Notes under the pieces: generated by a model | Databases searched by the model: none | What the model was told of the DNA's origin: nothing | What the model saw: only the letters and a program-made list of their open reading frames with translations | In this document: positions 25,401-32,629 of the stretch, piece after piece | How the letters are laid out: each line of letters opens with the position of its first letter | How positions within the stretch are numbered: the first letter of the stretch is position 1 | Made by a program: the position numbers and the translations under genes | DNA from: Oceanococcus sp. | GTDB taxonomy: Bacteria; Pseudomonadota; Gammaproteobacteria; Nevskiales; Oceanococcaceae | DNA: 40,019 bases | Direction: 5' to 3' | Assembly (NCBI GenBank): GCA_030147945.1 | Contig: JASBUL010000066.1 | Coordinates: forward strand, 1 to 40,019

Positions 25401-25947
25401 GCTCGGCCTCGCTTTCGATCACCCGCATGCCGCGCCCGCCGCCGCCCCAGCTGGCCTTGAGCATCACCGGATAGCCGATCTCGGCGAGTATCGCTTTGCA
25501 GGCTTCGATGTCGTCGGGCAGGGCCTGGCTGGCCGGCAGCACCGGCACATCGGCATTTTCGGCCGCACGTCGGGCCGAGACCTTGTCGCCCAGCGTACGC
25601 AGCACCTCAGGGCTGGGGCCGATGAAGCGGATGCCGGCCTCGGCGCAGGCTTCGGCGAAATTAGGGTTTTCCGACAGAAAGCCGTAGCCCGGATGGATCG
25701 CATCCACACCGGCATCGCGGGCAATGCGAATGATGTCGGGAATGTCCAGATACGCCGCGATGGGCTTTGCGCCGGCACCGACTGGATAGCTTTCGTCGGC
25801 TTTGAAGCGGTGCAGGGAGAAACGGTCCTCGTGTGCGTAGATGGCCACCGTGCGAATGCCCATTTCGGCGGCGCCGCGCATCACGCGGATGGCGATCTCA
25901 CCGCGGTTGGCGACGAGCAGCGATTTGACCGGCTGGTGTTCACTCAT
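22498..25947 (-). CDS. pyc: Pyruvate carboxylase, single polypeptide
   Basis: Biotin enzyme that carboxylates pyruvate to oxaloacetate using ATP and bicarbonate, refilling the TCA cycle. The 1149 residues match single-chain enzymes. Order: biotin carboxylase (about 1-460; HPGYGFLSEN, the ATP-grasp HVEVQVLGDQHG, EVNPRIQVEHTVTE); carboxyltransferase (about 530-810; TDTTLRDAHQSL, the carboxylated-lysine segment GIKDMAGV, metal-binding HTHDTSG); central linking domain; biotin carrier with AMKME (biotinyl Lys1114). ATG at 25947 with GGAA upstream. Divergent from a TonB receptor. The lipoprotein pair follows on the same strand. Confidence 0.96.
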   Translation of the reverse strand: MSEHQPVKSLLVANRGEIAIRVMRGAAEMGIRTVAIYAHEDRFSLHRFKADESYPVGAGAKPIAAYLDIPDIIRIARDAGVDAIHPGYGFLSENPNFAEACAEAGIRFIGPSPEVLRTLGDKVSARRAAENADVPVLPASQALPDDIEACKAILAEIGYPVMLKASWGGGGRGMRVIESEAELEAQLTSARSESKAAFGNDETYAEKLIRNARHVEVQVLGDQHGELVHLFERDCSVQRRHQKVVERAPAPYFNDQQREDLCQTALRLCRSVGYSHAGTVEFLLDADTGAYYFIEVNPRIQVEHTVTEEVTGVDIVKAQIKVASGHRIGDPGLPRQDQIRLDGHALQCRVTTEDPENGFTPDHGRLIAYRSPNGFGIRLDGGTSYSGAVITPFYDSMLVKVTAWAPTQEEAIARMDRCLREFRIRGLATNLQFLENVIGHPKFADASYTTRFIDSTPELFQFTPRRDRATKLLRFIGDIVVNGSPEMKDRQPPTRPLPQPRLPATDLTSPAPSGTRDVLRELGPDGFADWMKAQPRTLLTDTTLRDAHQSLFATRMRSRDMLAIAPHYARLLPGLFSLECWGGATFDVAMRFLKEDPWERLARLREEIPNIPFQMLLRSANAVGYTNYADNVVQYFIRQAAHNGIDIFRIFDCLNNVDDMRLAIDAVREAGGVAEAAICYTGDLFDPSRPKYNLDYYLRLAHTLQEAGAHVLGIKDMAGVCRPRAAHALVTALKQEIDLPIHFHTHDTSGIAAASVLAAIDAGCDAVDGALDAMSGLTSQPNLGSIAAALQHADNAPDVDLAAMRQLSDYWEDVRKVYAPFESDIRSGTADVYQHEMPGGQYTNLREQARAMGLGPRWPEVSRAYATVNRLFGDIVKVTPSSKVVGDLALSMVANNWNEQDILDPERDIDFPESVISLFRGELGTPPDGWPGALQAKVLKGSAPIDGRPGAHIPAVDLDVAREQLSKSLEREISDTDLASWLMYPKVFEEFVKHRKRYGDVSTLPTETFFYGLDENEEISVDIDKGKRLIIRLQSMAFHEEDGVTRLFYELNGQSRVIRVENQHAQGSVGKAKANPDNEAEIGAPMAGMVVRVAVKNGDAVRKGEALITLEAMKMETVIAAPRDGTVADITVTAGNSVDMHDLLLRLTD

Positions 25948-26054
25948 GCGGACGGGTTCCGTTGTGTGCAAATGCCCTACCATAACTGATGTGAAGGCCT
26001 GCAACAGATCAAAGCACAAAACGGGCCAGAGGAGAGATTTTGCAAGGGAAGCGC

Positions 26055-28553
26055 ATGGGCCAGTGGCTGTTGGGGACAGCCATGCTGGCGTCGTGGGGGG
26101 CTTGGGGCGAGGCTGAAACCCAAGGTCAAAACCACGACGGGATTGAATCCATCGAGTTGCCGCAGCACAGTCCGCCGGCGGTGTCCAAGGCCCCCGAAGT
26201 GCTCGGTGATGTGGTGGTCACCGCGCGGCGGCGCGAGGAGCGCAGTCTGGATGTGCCGGTCTCCATGACCGTACTGGATGGTGATGCGCTGGGCGAGGCC
26301 GGCCTCACCCTGGCCACCGACATCCAGGAGCGGGTGCCCGGCATGGTGGTGTCCATGCCCAATGCCCGGCTGACCAGCTACACCATACGTGGTCTGGGCT
26401 CGACCTCGGCCAACGATGGCATCGAAAGCAGCGTGGGGCTTTTTCTGGATGGCGTGTATCTGGGCCGTCAGGGCCTGTCGATCTTTGATCTGATCGATCT
26501 CGAACGGGTCGAGGTCCTGCGCGGGCCGCAGGGCACCCTGTTCGGCAAGAACACCACGGCCGGTGCGCTCAACATCGTGACCCGTCTTCCGGTCGATTAT
26601 TACGAGGCCAAGCTTGAAGTCGGCATGGGTAACCTGCGCAGCCGACAGCTGCGTGGCGCCGTAAATGACAGCCTGATCGATGGGGTGCTGAGCGGGCGTT
26701 TGACCGGCTATATGAGCGAGCGCGAAGGGACCATTCACAACATCTTCAATGACAGCACCATCAACGCCCGTGACAAACATGGCTTTCGCGGTCAACTGCT
26801 GTGGACGCCGGATCCCGATTTCAGTGGCCGCTTGATTGCCGAGTTCGCATCCAACCACGAGGATTGCTGCGCCTATCCGCTGACCGGGCCGGTGCGTAAC
26901 GCGGTGGTGCAGCGTGATGCTTACATGGAATACAACCGCGTTGGCACCGACCCCGCTCAACGGATGACCGACTCCGATACGCCGACGCGTTCGGACATGC
27001 GCCAGCATGCCGTGTCGGCCGAGTTCAACTGGGATATCGGCGGTCAGCACCGGCTGACCAGCCTGAGTGCCTGGCGCAGCTGGTATTTTCTACCCACCAA
27101 TGACGATGCCACCTCGCTGCATCTGGCCAGCACCAGCACCGAGAACGATCATCAGCAGTTCAGCCAGGAGTTGCGCCTGAGCTCAAGCTTTGAAGCGCTG
27201 GATACGGTAGTTGGTCTGTTCTACATCCGCCAGCGCCTGGACGGGCTGGAGCGGGTGGTGATTGGTGATGACATGGTCGGCTGGGTGTTCGGTGGCTTGT
27301 TGCGTGAAAATGGCTTGAGCTTTGCCACCGAATCCAACACCGGGCCTTTGCTGTACGCGGTGATTCCGCCGGAAACCCTGGATGGCACCACCGTTGATAC
27401 GGATTACTTCCAGACCACGGATTCCATGGCGGCGTTCGCGTCCGCCGATTGGCATATCGCGGAACGCTGGGATCTGTCGCTGGGGCTGCGCTACACCTAT
27501 GAGGTCAAGGATTCGTTTGTCGATCGCAGTCGCTATGGTGGCGACCCGGATGCGACGGTGCTTGCCGCGCCTGACCCTTTGCTCAACCTGGCGGCGCCGG
27601 TGTTGGAGATTGCCGAGCCGTTGATCAATATCATTGAAACAGCCGCGGGTACACAGCTGCCAACTGCGGGCTGGACCGGCATTCTGGATGACATCGCCGG
27701 GGGCGAGTATCAGCGCGCCACCGATTACGACGAGGGCGATTTCTCCGGCAAAGTGTCGCTGTCCTACAAGCCCTGGTCCGACACAACGCTGTTTGCGTCA
27801 GCGGCGCGCGGCTACAAAGGGGGTGGCATCAATCTCGGTTTCACCGGTGAATCGGTGGATCCGACCTTCCGTCCGGAGCAAGCCACATCCTTCGAACTGG
27901 GCGTGAAGTCGTATCTGTTCAAGAAGCTGGCTTCGCTGTCCTTGACGGCCTATCACACCGAGATCAAGGATTATCAGGCGCTGACCTTCGACAACGAGCC
28001 GACCCTGCTGCCCAATCCGCGGCAGATCAATCTGCTCAATGTGGGGCGCGTCAGGCTGCAAGGGGCGGAGCTTGAAGGTTACGGGTATCTGGCCGAGGGA
28101 TTGGTCATGCGTGGCGGTGTGGCTTACAGCCGGGCGGTGACCAGCGTGTTTCCCAATGCGCCGAATGAGGACACGCGCGAGAACGACAAAGATCTGTCCG
28201 GTGAGGATCTTTACAACGCGCCACGTTGGAGTGTGGTGCTGGGCGGGCAATACCGTTTCGCTTTCGAGCGCGGCTTTGACGCCTATACCGGGCTTGATTA
28301 CATGTACCGCAGCGGCTACTGGGGCACCGTGGAGCACGGTCGCGCGAGCTACATCGAGGCCTATGATGTGGTCAATCTGCGTCTTGGCCTGCGTGCGGCC
28401 GACCGCGCCTGGGATGTCTCGCTGTGGGCGCGTAATCTGCTCGATGACGACTATATTGCCACCGTGTATCCCTTGTACGGGGTGGGCGATTATGGTGCGG
28501 TGCCGGCTGATCCGGTGACCTATGGAGTGACCGTGCGGGTGTTGTTGCAATGA
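26055..28553 (+). CDS. TonB-dependent outer-membrane receptor
   Basis: Outer-membrane active transporter of 832 residues. A signal peptide covers about the first 20 residues. The mature start carries a TonB-box-like DVVVTARRREE (about 52-62), then the plug domain (PVSMTVLDGDAL; RGPQGTLFGKNTTAGALNI), then a long beta-barrel ending in the aromatic-type VRVLLQ terminus. This plug type is frequent in receptors of lipid-degrading marine and sphingomonad-like bacteria. AAGGGA lies 5 nt before the ATG. Its stop overlaps the start of a sterol-desaturase-like gene (ATGA), which suggests that the cargo is hydrophobic; the cargo is not identified. Confidence 0.93.
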   Translation: MGQWLLGTAMLASWGAWGEAETQGQNHDGIESIELPQHSPPAVSKAPEVLGDVVVTARRREERSLDVPVSMTVLDGDALGEAGLTLATDIQERVPGMVVSMPNARLTSYTIRGLGSTSANDGIESSVGLFLDGVYLGRQGLSIFDLIDLERVEVLRGPQGTLFGKNTTAGALNIVTRLPVDYYEAKLEVGMGNLRSRQLRGAVNDSLIDGVLSGRLTGYMSEREGTIHNIFNDSTINARDKHGFRGQLLWTPDPDFSGRLIAEFASNHEDCCAYPLTGPVRNAVVQRDAYMEYNRVGTDPAQRMTDSDTPTRSDMRQHAVSAEFNWDIGGQHRLTSLSAWRSWYFLPTNDDATSLHLASTSTENDHQQFSQELRLSSSFEALDTVVGLFYIRQRLDGLERVVIGDDMVGWVFGGLLRENGLSFATESNTGPLLYAVIPPETLDGTTVDTDYFQTTDSMAAFASADWHIAERWDLSLGLRYTYEVKDSFVDRSRYGGDPDATVLAAPDPLLNLAAPVLEIAEPLINIIETAAGTQLPTAGWTGILDDIAGGEYQRATDYDEGDFSGKVSLSYKPWSDTTLFASAARGYKGGGINLGFTGESVDPTFRPEQATSFELGVKSYLFKKLASLSLTAYHTEIKDYQALTFDNEPTLLPNPRQINLLNVGRVRLQGAELEGYGYLAEGLVMRGGVAYSRAVTSVFPNAPNEDTRENDKDLSGEDLYNAPRWSVVLGGQYRFAFERGFDAYTGLDYMYRSGYWGTVEHGRASYIEAYDVVNLRLGLRAADRAWDVSLWARNLLDDDYIATVYPLYGVGDYGAVPADPVTYGVTVRVLLQ

Positions 28554-29347
28554 CCGAGCAAGTGCCTGTTATCGCCGCTGTGCTGGGCAGCTTCGTTGTG
28601 CTTGAGCTGGTTTTACGGCGTTTTCCATGGCGCGGGATTGCGCCGCGCGAAAGCTGGCTGGATCTGGCCGCATTCTCGCAGGCCACATTTTTGGTCGGGC
28701 CGCTGATTGTTTACGGCAGCGCGGCTATCGAAATGTGGCTACTGCCCAACCACGCTGGCACCTGGTCCGGCGTGCCATGGTATTGGCAGTTGCTGGCCTT
28801 CCTCATTTTCGAGGACATGGTGCAGTACTGGTGGCACCGCGCCTGCCACACCTTTCACTGGATGTGGCCGCTGCACAAATTCCACCACACGCCACCTTAC
28901 ATGGGTGTGCGCATCATCTGGCGCAACGGTTTTTTCTATGATTTGCTGCTGCCCAACCTGTGGCTGGCCGGCATACTGGTTTACCTCGGCTTTGGCGAAG
29001 TGTACTTCTGGTATTACCTGAGCAAGCTGGTGATCACCATGGGTGCCCACAGCGAGCTGCGCTGGGATGCGCCACTGTACCGCTATCGCGCGCTACATCC
29101 CTTGGCCTGGCTGATCGAACGCAGCATTTCCACCCCGGCCACGCACTTCGCCCATCACGCCTACAGCGCCGATGACGGGATCGGCCATTACAACGGCAAT
29201 TACGGCAATTTGCTGTTTTTCTGGGATGTTTTGTTTGGCAGTGCACGGATTACCCGGCGTTACCCGGCGCGTTTTGGCATGCCGCAAGAGGGTGGTGCGG
29301 ATCCGTGGTACGTGCTGATCTTCTATCCGCTGTTTCGGCGGCGCTGA
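28550..29347 (+). CDS. Sterol desaturase/fatty-acid hydroxylase family protein
   Basis: Membrane di-iron oxygenase of 265 residues in the fatty-acid hydroxylase superfamily. Histidine boxes are HRACH (96-100), HKFHH (109-113) and HFAHH (199-203), in the order and spacing expected. Hydrophobic helices lie near residues 8-24, 44-64, 78-92 and 136-166. The start overlaps the TonB receptor stop by 4 nt, so translation is coupled. Likely hydroxylates or desaturates a sterol, fatty acid or related lipid, perhaps one taken up by that receptor (inference). Confidence 0.9.
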   Translation: MTEQVPVIAAVLGSFVVLELVLRRFPWRGIAPRESWLDLAAFSQATFLVGPLIVYGSAAIEMWLLPNHAGTWSGVPWYWQLLAFLIFEDMVQYWWHRACHTFHWMWPLHKFHHTPPYMGVRIIWRNGFFYDLLLPNLWLAGILVYLGFGEVYFWYYLSKLVITMGAHSELRWDAPLYRYRALHPLAWLIERSISTPATHFAHHAYSADDGIGHYNGNYGNLLFFWDVLFGSARITRRYPARFGMPQEGGADPWYVLIFYPLFRRR

Positions 29348-29360
29348 AACATCCGGGCAC

Positions 29361-29392
29361 AAAAAAGCCGATGCCGGGAACCGGCATCGGCT
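29361..29392 (-). terminator. Rho-independent terminator of the Pro/Thr-tailed lipoprotein gene
   Basis: A perfect 12-bp stem (29366-29377 with 29381-29392) closes on a GAA loop and is followed on the minus strand by six Ts (29366-29361). It sits 19 nt after the stop of the minus-strand lipoprotein gene. It also lies 18 nt after the plus-strand hydroxylase stop, where it lacks a T-run but could still act weakly. Confidence 0.92.
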
Positions 29393-29411
29393 GTGTCAGT
29401 AGCCCGTTAGA

Positions 29412-30305
29412 TCAGGCCGGGGTCGGGGTCGGCTCAGGCGTCGGCTCCGGGGTGGGTTCCGGAGTCGGTGCCGGCGTTGCGTTGGGCGGATCGAAGAACG
29501 TGCCACCCAGGCACAGTTCGTGAGCGTGCAGCTGCTCGCCCAGATTCACCGACAGCAGCTGTGACGCCACGCTCAGTGCAACGCGATCGAACGGTTTGGT
29601 CGACTGCAGGCCGAAGAAGACCGGTTCGTTGCCTGCAACACCCTGGCCCAGCAGGTCGATGGCGACAATGCTCAGCAGAGCGGTTTCCTGCTCCTCGTCG
29701 TTGAGGTAGGTGGTCACCGCGATCTGGTCCATGAGGGTCAGATCCAGCGTGCCGCCGGGGAAGGTCAGGGCGTAGACGGCATAACCGTTCTGCACACCCG
29801 GCAGCAGCACGTTGAGTTCGACCGAATCGAGTACGCCGGCCAGACCGCCCAGCGTGGTGGTGAACACTGCCGCCGAGCCGAGGTTGGCGTCGATGGCGTC
29901 ATTGGCGCTGGTGACGCTGTTGGTCAGCGTGGTCAGCGAGCCGCCACCGAGGAGGTCGAGCAGGCCGCCGACTGCGCCGCCAACCAGACCGTCGGCGCCG
30001 ACTTCCGTGGTCGCGCCAGAGGTGGTGCCGGTGCACACAAAGCCTTTGCCTTCTTCAACCAGGGTATCGGCTTCGCCGTCATCGTCGGTGTCGACGAAGA
30101 CCGAGGTCGAGACGCTGCCGTCGTTGGGGCCGAAGCCGCCGTTATCATCTTCGGTGCCGGGAATGCCGTCGGCGCCATCATCCTGGGTCGGTACACCGCC
30201 GGAGCCGGCGCCACCGGAACCACCGCCATCAGCCTGACAACCGGCAATCGCAGCTGCGGCCAGAGCCATCAGCAGTGCATTCCGTAATTTTTTGGATTCG
30301 CGCAT
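29412..30305 (-). CDS. Lipoprotein with acidic linker and Pro-Thr-Glu tail
   Basis: A 297-residue predicted lipoprotein with lipobox IAGC (Cys23). After the anchor come a Gly-rich stretch, an Asp/Gly-rich segment with DTDDDGEADT (about residue 72), which resembles calcium-binding type-3 repeats, a hydrophobic Gly/Leu-rich core, and a C-terminal tail of PTPE repeats ending PTPTPA. AAGGA lies 8 nt before the ATG. It is a single-gene unit with a strong terminator. I recognise no family; the acidic repeats and proline-rich tail suggest a surface-exposed protein. The tail repeats are short in DNA and could vary in copy number. Confidence 0.78.
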   Translation of the reverse strand: MRESKKLRNALLMALAAAAIAGCQADGGGSGGAGSGGVPTQDDGADGIPGTEDDNGGFGPNDGSVSTSVFVDTDDDGEADTLVEEGKGFVCTGTTSGATTEVGADGLVGGAVGGLLDLLGGGSLTTLTNSVTSANDAIDANLGSAAVFTTTLGGLAGVLDSVELNVLLPGVQNGYAVYALTFPGGTLDLTLMDQIAVTTYLNDEEQETALLSIVAIDLLGQGVAGNEPVFFGLQSTKPFDRVALSVASQLLSVNLGEQLHAHELCLGGTFFDPPNATPAPTPEPTPEPTPEPTPTPA

Positions 30306-30339
30306 GAGTATGTCCTTTTCGAGGTGTCGTGTGAGTTCT

Positions 30340-30355
30340 AAGAACGCAAGTTCTT
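30340..30355. repeat. Inverted repeat in the leader of the lipoprotein gene
   Basis: AAGAAC-GCAA-GTTCTT lies 35-50 nt upstream of the lipoprotein start, in the 5' leader or promoter. It may be an operator or a leader hairpin. The sequence beyond it (30375-30425) is markedly AT-rich, fitting a promoter, though I cannot fix the -10 and -35. Confidence 0.45.
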
Positions 30356-30495
30356 TCCGCCCAAAGTCATGGTAGTTATGTGACTAAAGTGTAGACTACC
30401 AAATAAAATTTCGCAGCTTAATTAGCAGGGTCAGCGAAAATCACGACATGCAAGTGTGACGCCGATCGCGTTGTGCAGGACGGCGCCGTTGCCGC

Positions 30496-31074
30496 TCAGG
30501 CCTGAGGACGGGAAATGACGCTGATGGGGGCGCCGACCCAGACCTCGCCTGTGCTGACCACACGCCAGTAAATTCCTCGCAGGTTGTGTTCACGGGTTGG
30601 CGACTGATTGACGAAACGCAGGGCGTCGGCGCCAAAGCGCTCGTGGAACTTGGCACAGCCATTGTGGGGTTTGGCGGTGACTTCAACGATGGCGTCGCCA
30701 ACCTGCAGCCGGGTGCCCAGCGGCAGGTTGCTGGCACTGATGTCGAGATCGACAAACAGGTTGTCACCGAACAGCTCCAGGTCCTGGCCGTTGGCAATCA
30801 GCTCGGCGACCTGACGCCGTATGACCGCGAGTTGTGCCTCGGGATCGCGCGGCGGGCGGCGATCCCAGCCATCGCCTTCAAGGCCTGAGTCGACGCTGAG
30901 CACAGCGCGCTGGGGCTTTTCGCGGCGGCCATCAGGCAGGCGGCGCACAATCAGGCTGAGCCAGCCCTGATCCTGCTGGTCGGCCGGCAAGCTTGGCAGA
31001 ATCTGGCTGAGCTCGCGCAGTGACAGGTGAAAGTCGGGATTGCCCTGAGGGCCATAAGCTTCGCGTTGCAACAT
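30496..31074 (-). CDS. MOSC-domain protein
   Basis: A 192-residue protein with a MOSC domain, the sulfur-carrier fold shared with the C-terminal domain of molybdenum-cofactor sulfurase. The expected single cysteine sits in KPHNGCAKF (Cys140). The preceding part has the GLEGDGW turn (65-70) and the DNLFVDL strand usual in these proteins. Stand-alone MOSC proteins handle molybdenum-cofactor-linked or N-hydroxylated substrates in some bacteria; the role here is unknown. The start is at ATG 31074, with GTG 31080 also possible. It is the third gene of a minus-strand operon. Confidence 0.85.
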   Translation of the reverse strand: MLQREAYGPQGNPDFHLSLRELSQILPSLPADQQDQGWLSLIVRRLPDGRREKPQRAVLSVDSGLEGDGWDRRPPRDPEAQLAVIRRQVAELIANGQDLELFGDNLFVDLDISASNLPLGTRLQVGDAIVEVTAKPHNGCAKFHERFGADALRFVNQSPTREHNLRGIYWRVVSTGEVWVGAPISVISRPQA

Positions 31075-31089
31075 GGGCACACCAGATCG

Positions 31090-31467
31090 TTACATAAGGT
31101 ATCGCCGCCACAGCCACAGGCTTGAAGCGACGCCCAAAGCGCCCAGAGCCATCCAGTCGACCAGGATGACGCGCCGGACAGCGGCATTGTACGCCTCGTG
31201 GCCGGCCAGCAGAATGAAGGATGCGGTGCTGATCACGGCGGCGGCCAGCGCCCAGCCTTGCCAGTCCGGACGGCTGGCAGCGCCGAGCAATGCGCAGCCC
31301 AGCAGCCCGAACAGGACCGCGCGATGGCGCATCAGCAGGATCAGCTCGTCATTGGCGAGCTCAATCGCATACAGATTGCGAAGCCGCTCCGGGCCGAGCA
31401 TGCCGACAGCCGGCAGCAGATGGATCAGACCCACTGCGATCAGCACCATGGTTATGATCAGGTTCAT
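31090..31467 (-). CDS. Small integral membrane protein, four helices
   Basis: A 125-residue protein made almost entirely of four hydrophobic helices (about residues 2-24, 48-64, 71-88 and 100-118), with a conserved-looking LMRHRAVLFGLLG at the start of helix 2. Similar small membrane proteins occur in gammaproteobacteria and are sometimes misnamed in databases; I assign no activity. Its ATG overlaps the stop of the alpha/beta hydrolase gene (ATGA). The longer open frame upstream is antisense noise within that gene. The MOSC gene follows after 15 nt. Confidence 0.8.
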   Translation of the reverse strand: MNLIITMVLIAVGLIHLLPAVGMLGPERLRNLYAIELANDELILLMRHRAVLFGLLGCALLGAASRPDWQGWALAAAVISTASFILLAGHEAYNAAVRRVILVDWMALGALGVASSLWLWRRYLM

Positions 31468-32324
31468 GTTTGCTCCAGCCATGTGCAGATGGCGTTGCAG
31501 GCGACCGTGGGCTGACGTGCCCACTGGTAATGATCGGCGCGATCGAGCTCCGGGCCGGCGGCTATGACCCGTTCGCTCAGGCGCGCACGCCCGAATTTGG
31601 CGTTGACCGCACGGGTTGCCGCCGCCGGGGCAAAAGGATCGTCGGCGTAACGCAGGCTCAGCACCGCGCCAGGGTAGGCCATCACCGCCGCATCCAGATC
31701 CCGCTCCAGACCCTTTGCGTGGTAGCGATTGCTGCGCAGCAATTGCTGCCAGTCGTGCATCAGCCTGGCGGCTTCGCGCCCGCCAAAGCCCAGGTGGTTG
31801 CCGGGGTAGTAGCCAAGCAGCGCGGTTGAGAGGGAGACCAGACCGGATAGCAGGTGCAGTTTGAGGCGCATGGCCGGCGCATAGACTTTGCTCCATGGCG
31901 ATGCGCAGGCGCTGAGGATCACTCCGTCAATCTGCTCGGGATAGAGTCCGGCGGCCATGGCGCCCAGATGCCCGCCGAGGCTGTGACCGAGCACGATGCG
32001 CCGCGAGCCCGGCAGGTGTTGCCAGGCCCAGTCCATGATGGCGGGAATGTCCTGACACAGGTATTCGCGAAAGCCAAAGTCGGTGTTGCGGGAAGGGCGC
32101 AGACGGCTGACGCCATGGCCGCGCTGTTCCAGGATCAGCACATCAAAGCCCTTGGTCGCAAGCATGCCTGCCATTCGGCTGTAGAACTTTGCGCTCACGC
32201 CCAGCGCCGGCAGGATGATGATGCAACTGTCGGCAGCCGCTCCGGCGGCACGCAGCAGCTGCAGCGGGACCTCGTCGTCTGTTTGCGTGGCAATCCAAAT
32301 GTTCTGGGCGGTGTTCATGGCCAT
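31464..32324 (-). CDS. Alpha/beta-fold hydrolase
   Basis: Serine hydrolase of 286 residues, first gene of a three-gene operon. GHSLGG carries the nucleophile Ser115, LEQRGHG (65-71) precedes it as in lipase/acylglycerol-type hydrolases, and a late RADHYQW holds the likely catalytic histidine. The substrate is unknown; neighbours (membrane protein, MOSC) do not define it. ATGs at 32324 and 32318 are both possible; neither has a strong ribosome-binding site. Confidence 0.85.
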   Translation of the reverse strand: MAMNTAQNIWIATQTDDEVPLQLLRAAGAAADSCIIILPALGVSAKFYSRMAGMLATKGFDVLILEQRGHGVSRLRPSRNTDFGFREYLCQDIPAIMDWAWQHLPGSRRIVLGHSLGGHLGAMAAGLYPEQIDGVILSACASPWSKVYAPAMRLKLHLLSGLVSLSTALLGYYPGNHLGFGGREAARLMHDWQQLLRSNRYHAKGLERDLDAAVMAYPGAVLSLRYADDPFAPAAATRAVNAKFGRARLSERVIAAGPELDRADHYQWARQPTVACNAICTWLEQT

Positions 32325-32450
32325 GTGTCGGTCGTATCGAGGCTGAGCTTGGGTTTGGCCAGGTCATGGCGTCAATTACGTGGCAGGTCATCCGCGTACG
32401 AATATTGCAGGCCTGAGCGTGCGGAATTCGAAATGAATTTCATGCCCGGT

Positions 32451-32469
32451 TGTCAACCCTTTGTTGACA
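32451..32469. promoter_or_regulatory. Perfect 7-bp inverted repeat overlapping a -35-like TTGACA
   Basis: TGTCAAC-CCTTT-GTTGACA, a 19-bp operator-like element about 160 nt upstream of the ZorA-like start. The right arm contains TTGACA. Such an arrangement would let a dimeric regulator block or help polymerase; the regulator is unknown. Confidence 0.5.
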
Positions 32470-32490
32470 GAAAGGTGTAGATTTAACGGT

Positions 32491-32554
32491 CCTGCAACGT
32501 AGTACCGATTAAGTTACGTCGGGGTGAGCTCGCCACCTGATACAGCCTTGCAGG
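32491..32554 (+). other. Possible three-way-junction leader RNA
   Basis: Outer stem CCTGCAA (32491-32497) with TTGCAGG (32548-32554) encloses two hairpins: ACGTA/TACGT (32497-32501 with 32515-32519) and GGTG/CACC (32523-32526 with about 32534-32537). It would lie in the untranslated leader of the ZorAB-like operon. I do not recognise a known riboswitch class, and chance folding is possible. Confidence 0.35.
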
Positions 32555-32629
32555 AGAAAAACGGTCTAGGCCGAATAAAGCGAGCACCGGGGAATCGACA
32601 TTGGCTTCTGTATTCGAAGGTGCGAGTAG

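Larger units (their letters stand above)
32325..32629. other. Regulatory region upstream of the ZorAB-like operon
   Basis: This 305-bp stretch has no plausible gene. It separates divergent units and must hold the promoter of the ZorAB-like operon. Visible structure: a perfect inverted repeat at 32451-32469 and a possible branched RNA fold at 32491-32554, listed separately. The inverted repeat contains TTGACA (32464-32469), a perfect -35 hexamer, but I see no good -10 at 16-18 nt from it. Confidence 0.6.

Noticed and set aside
22525..25989. Long open frame on the plus strand opposite pyruvate carboxylase
   Set aside because: It is a low-complexity Gly/His/Val-rich translation antisense to a clearly conserved enzyme; such frames are common in GC-rich DNA.
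30495..30506. Palindrome CTCAGGCCTGAG at the MOSC gene stop, considered as a terminator
   Set aside because: It has no loop and no following T-run.
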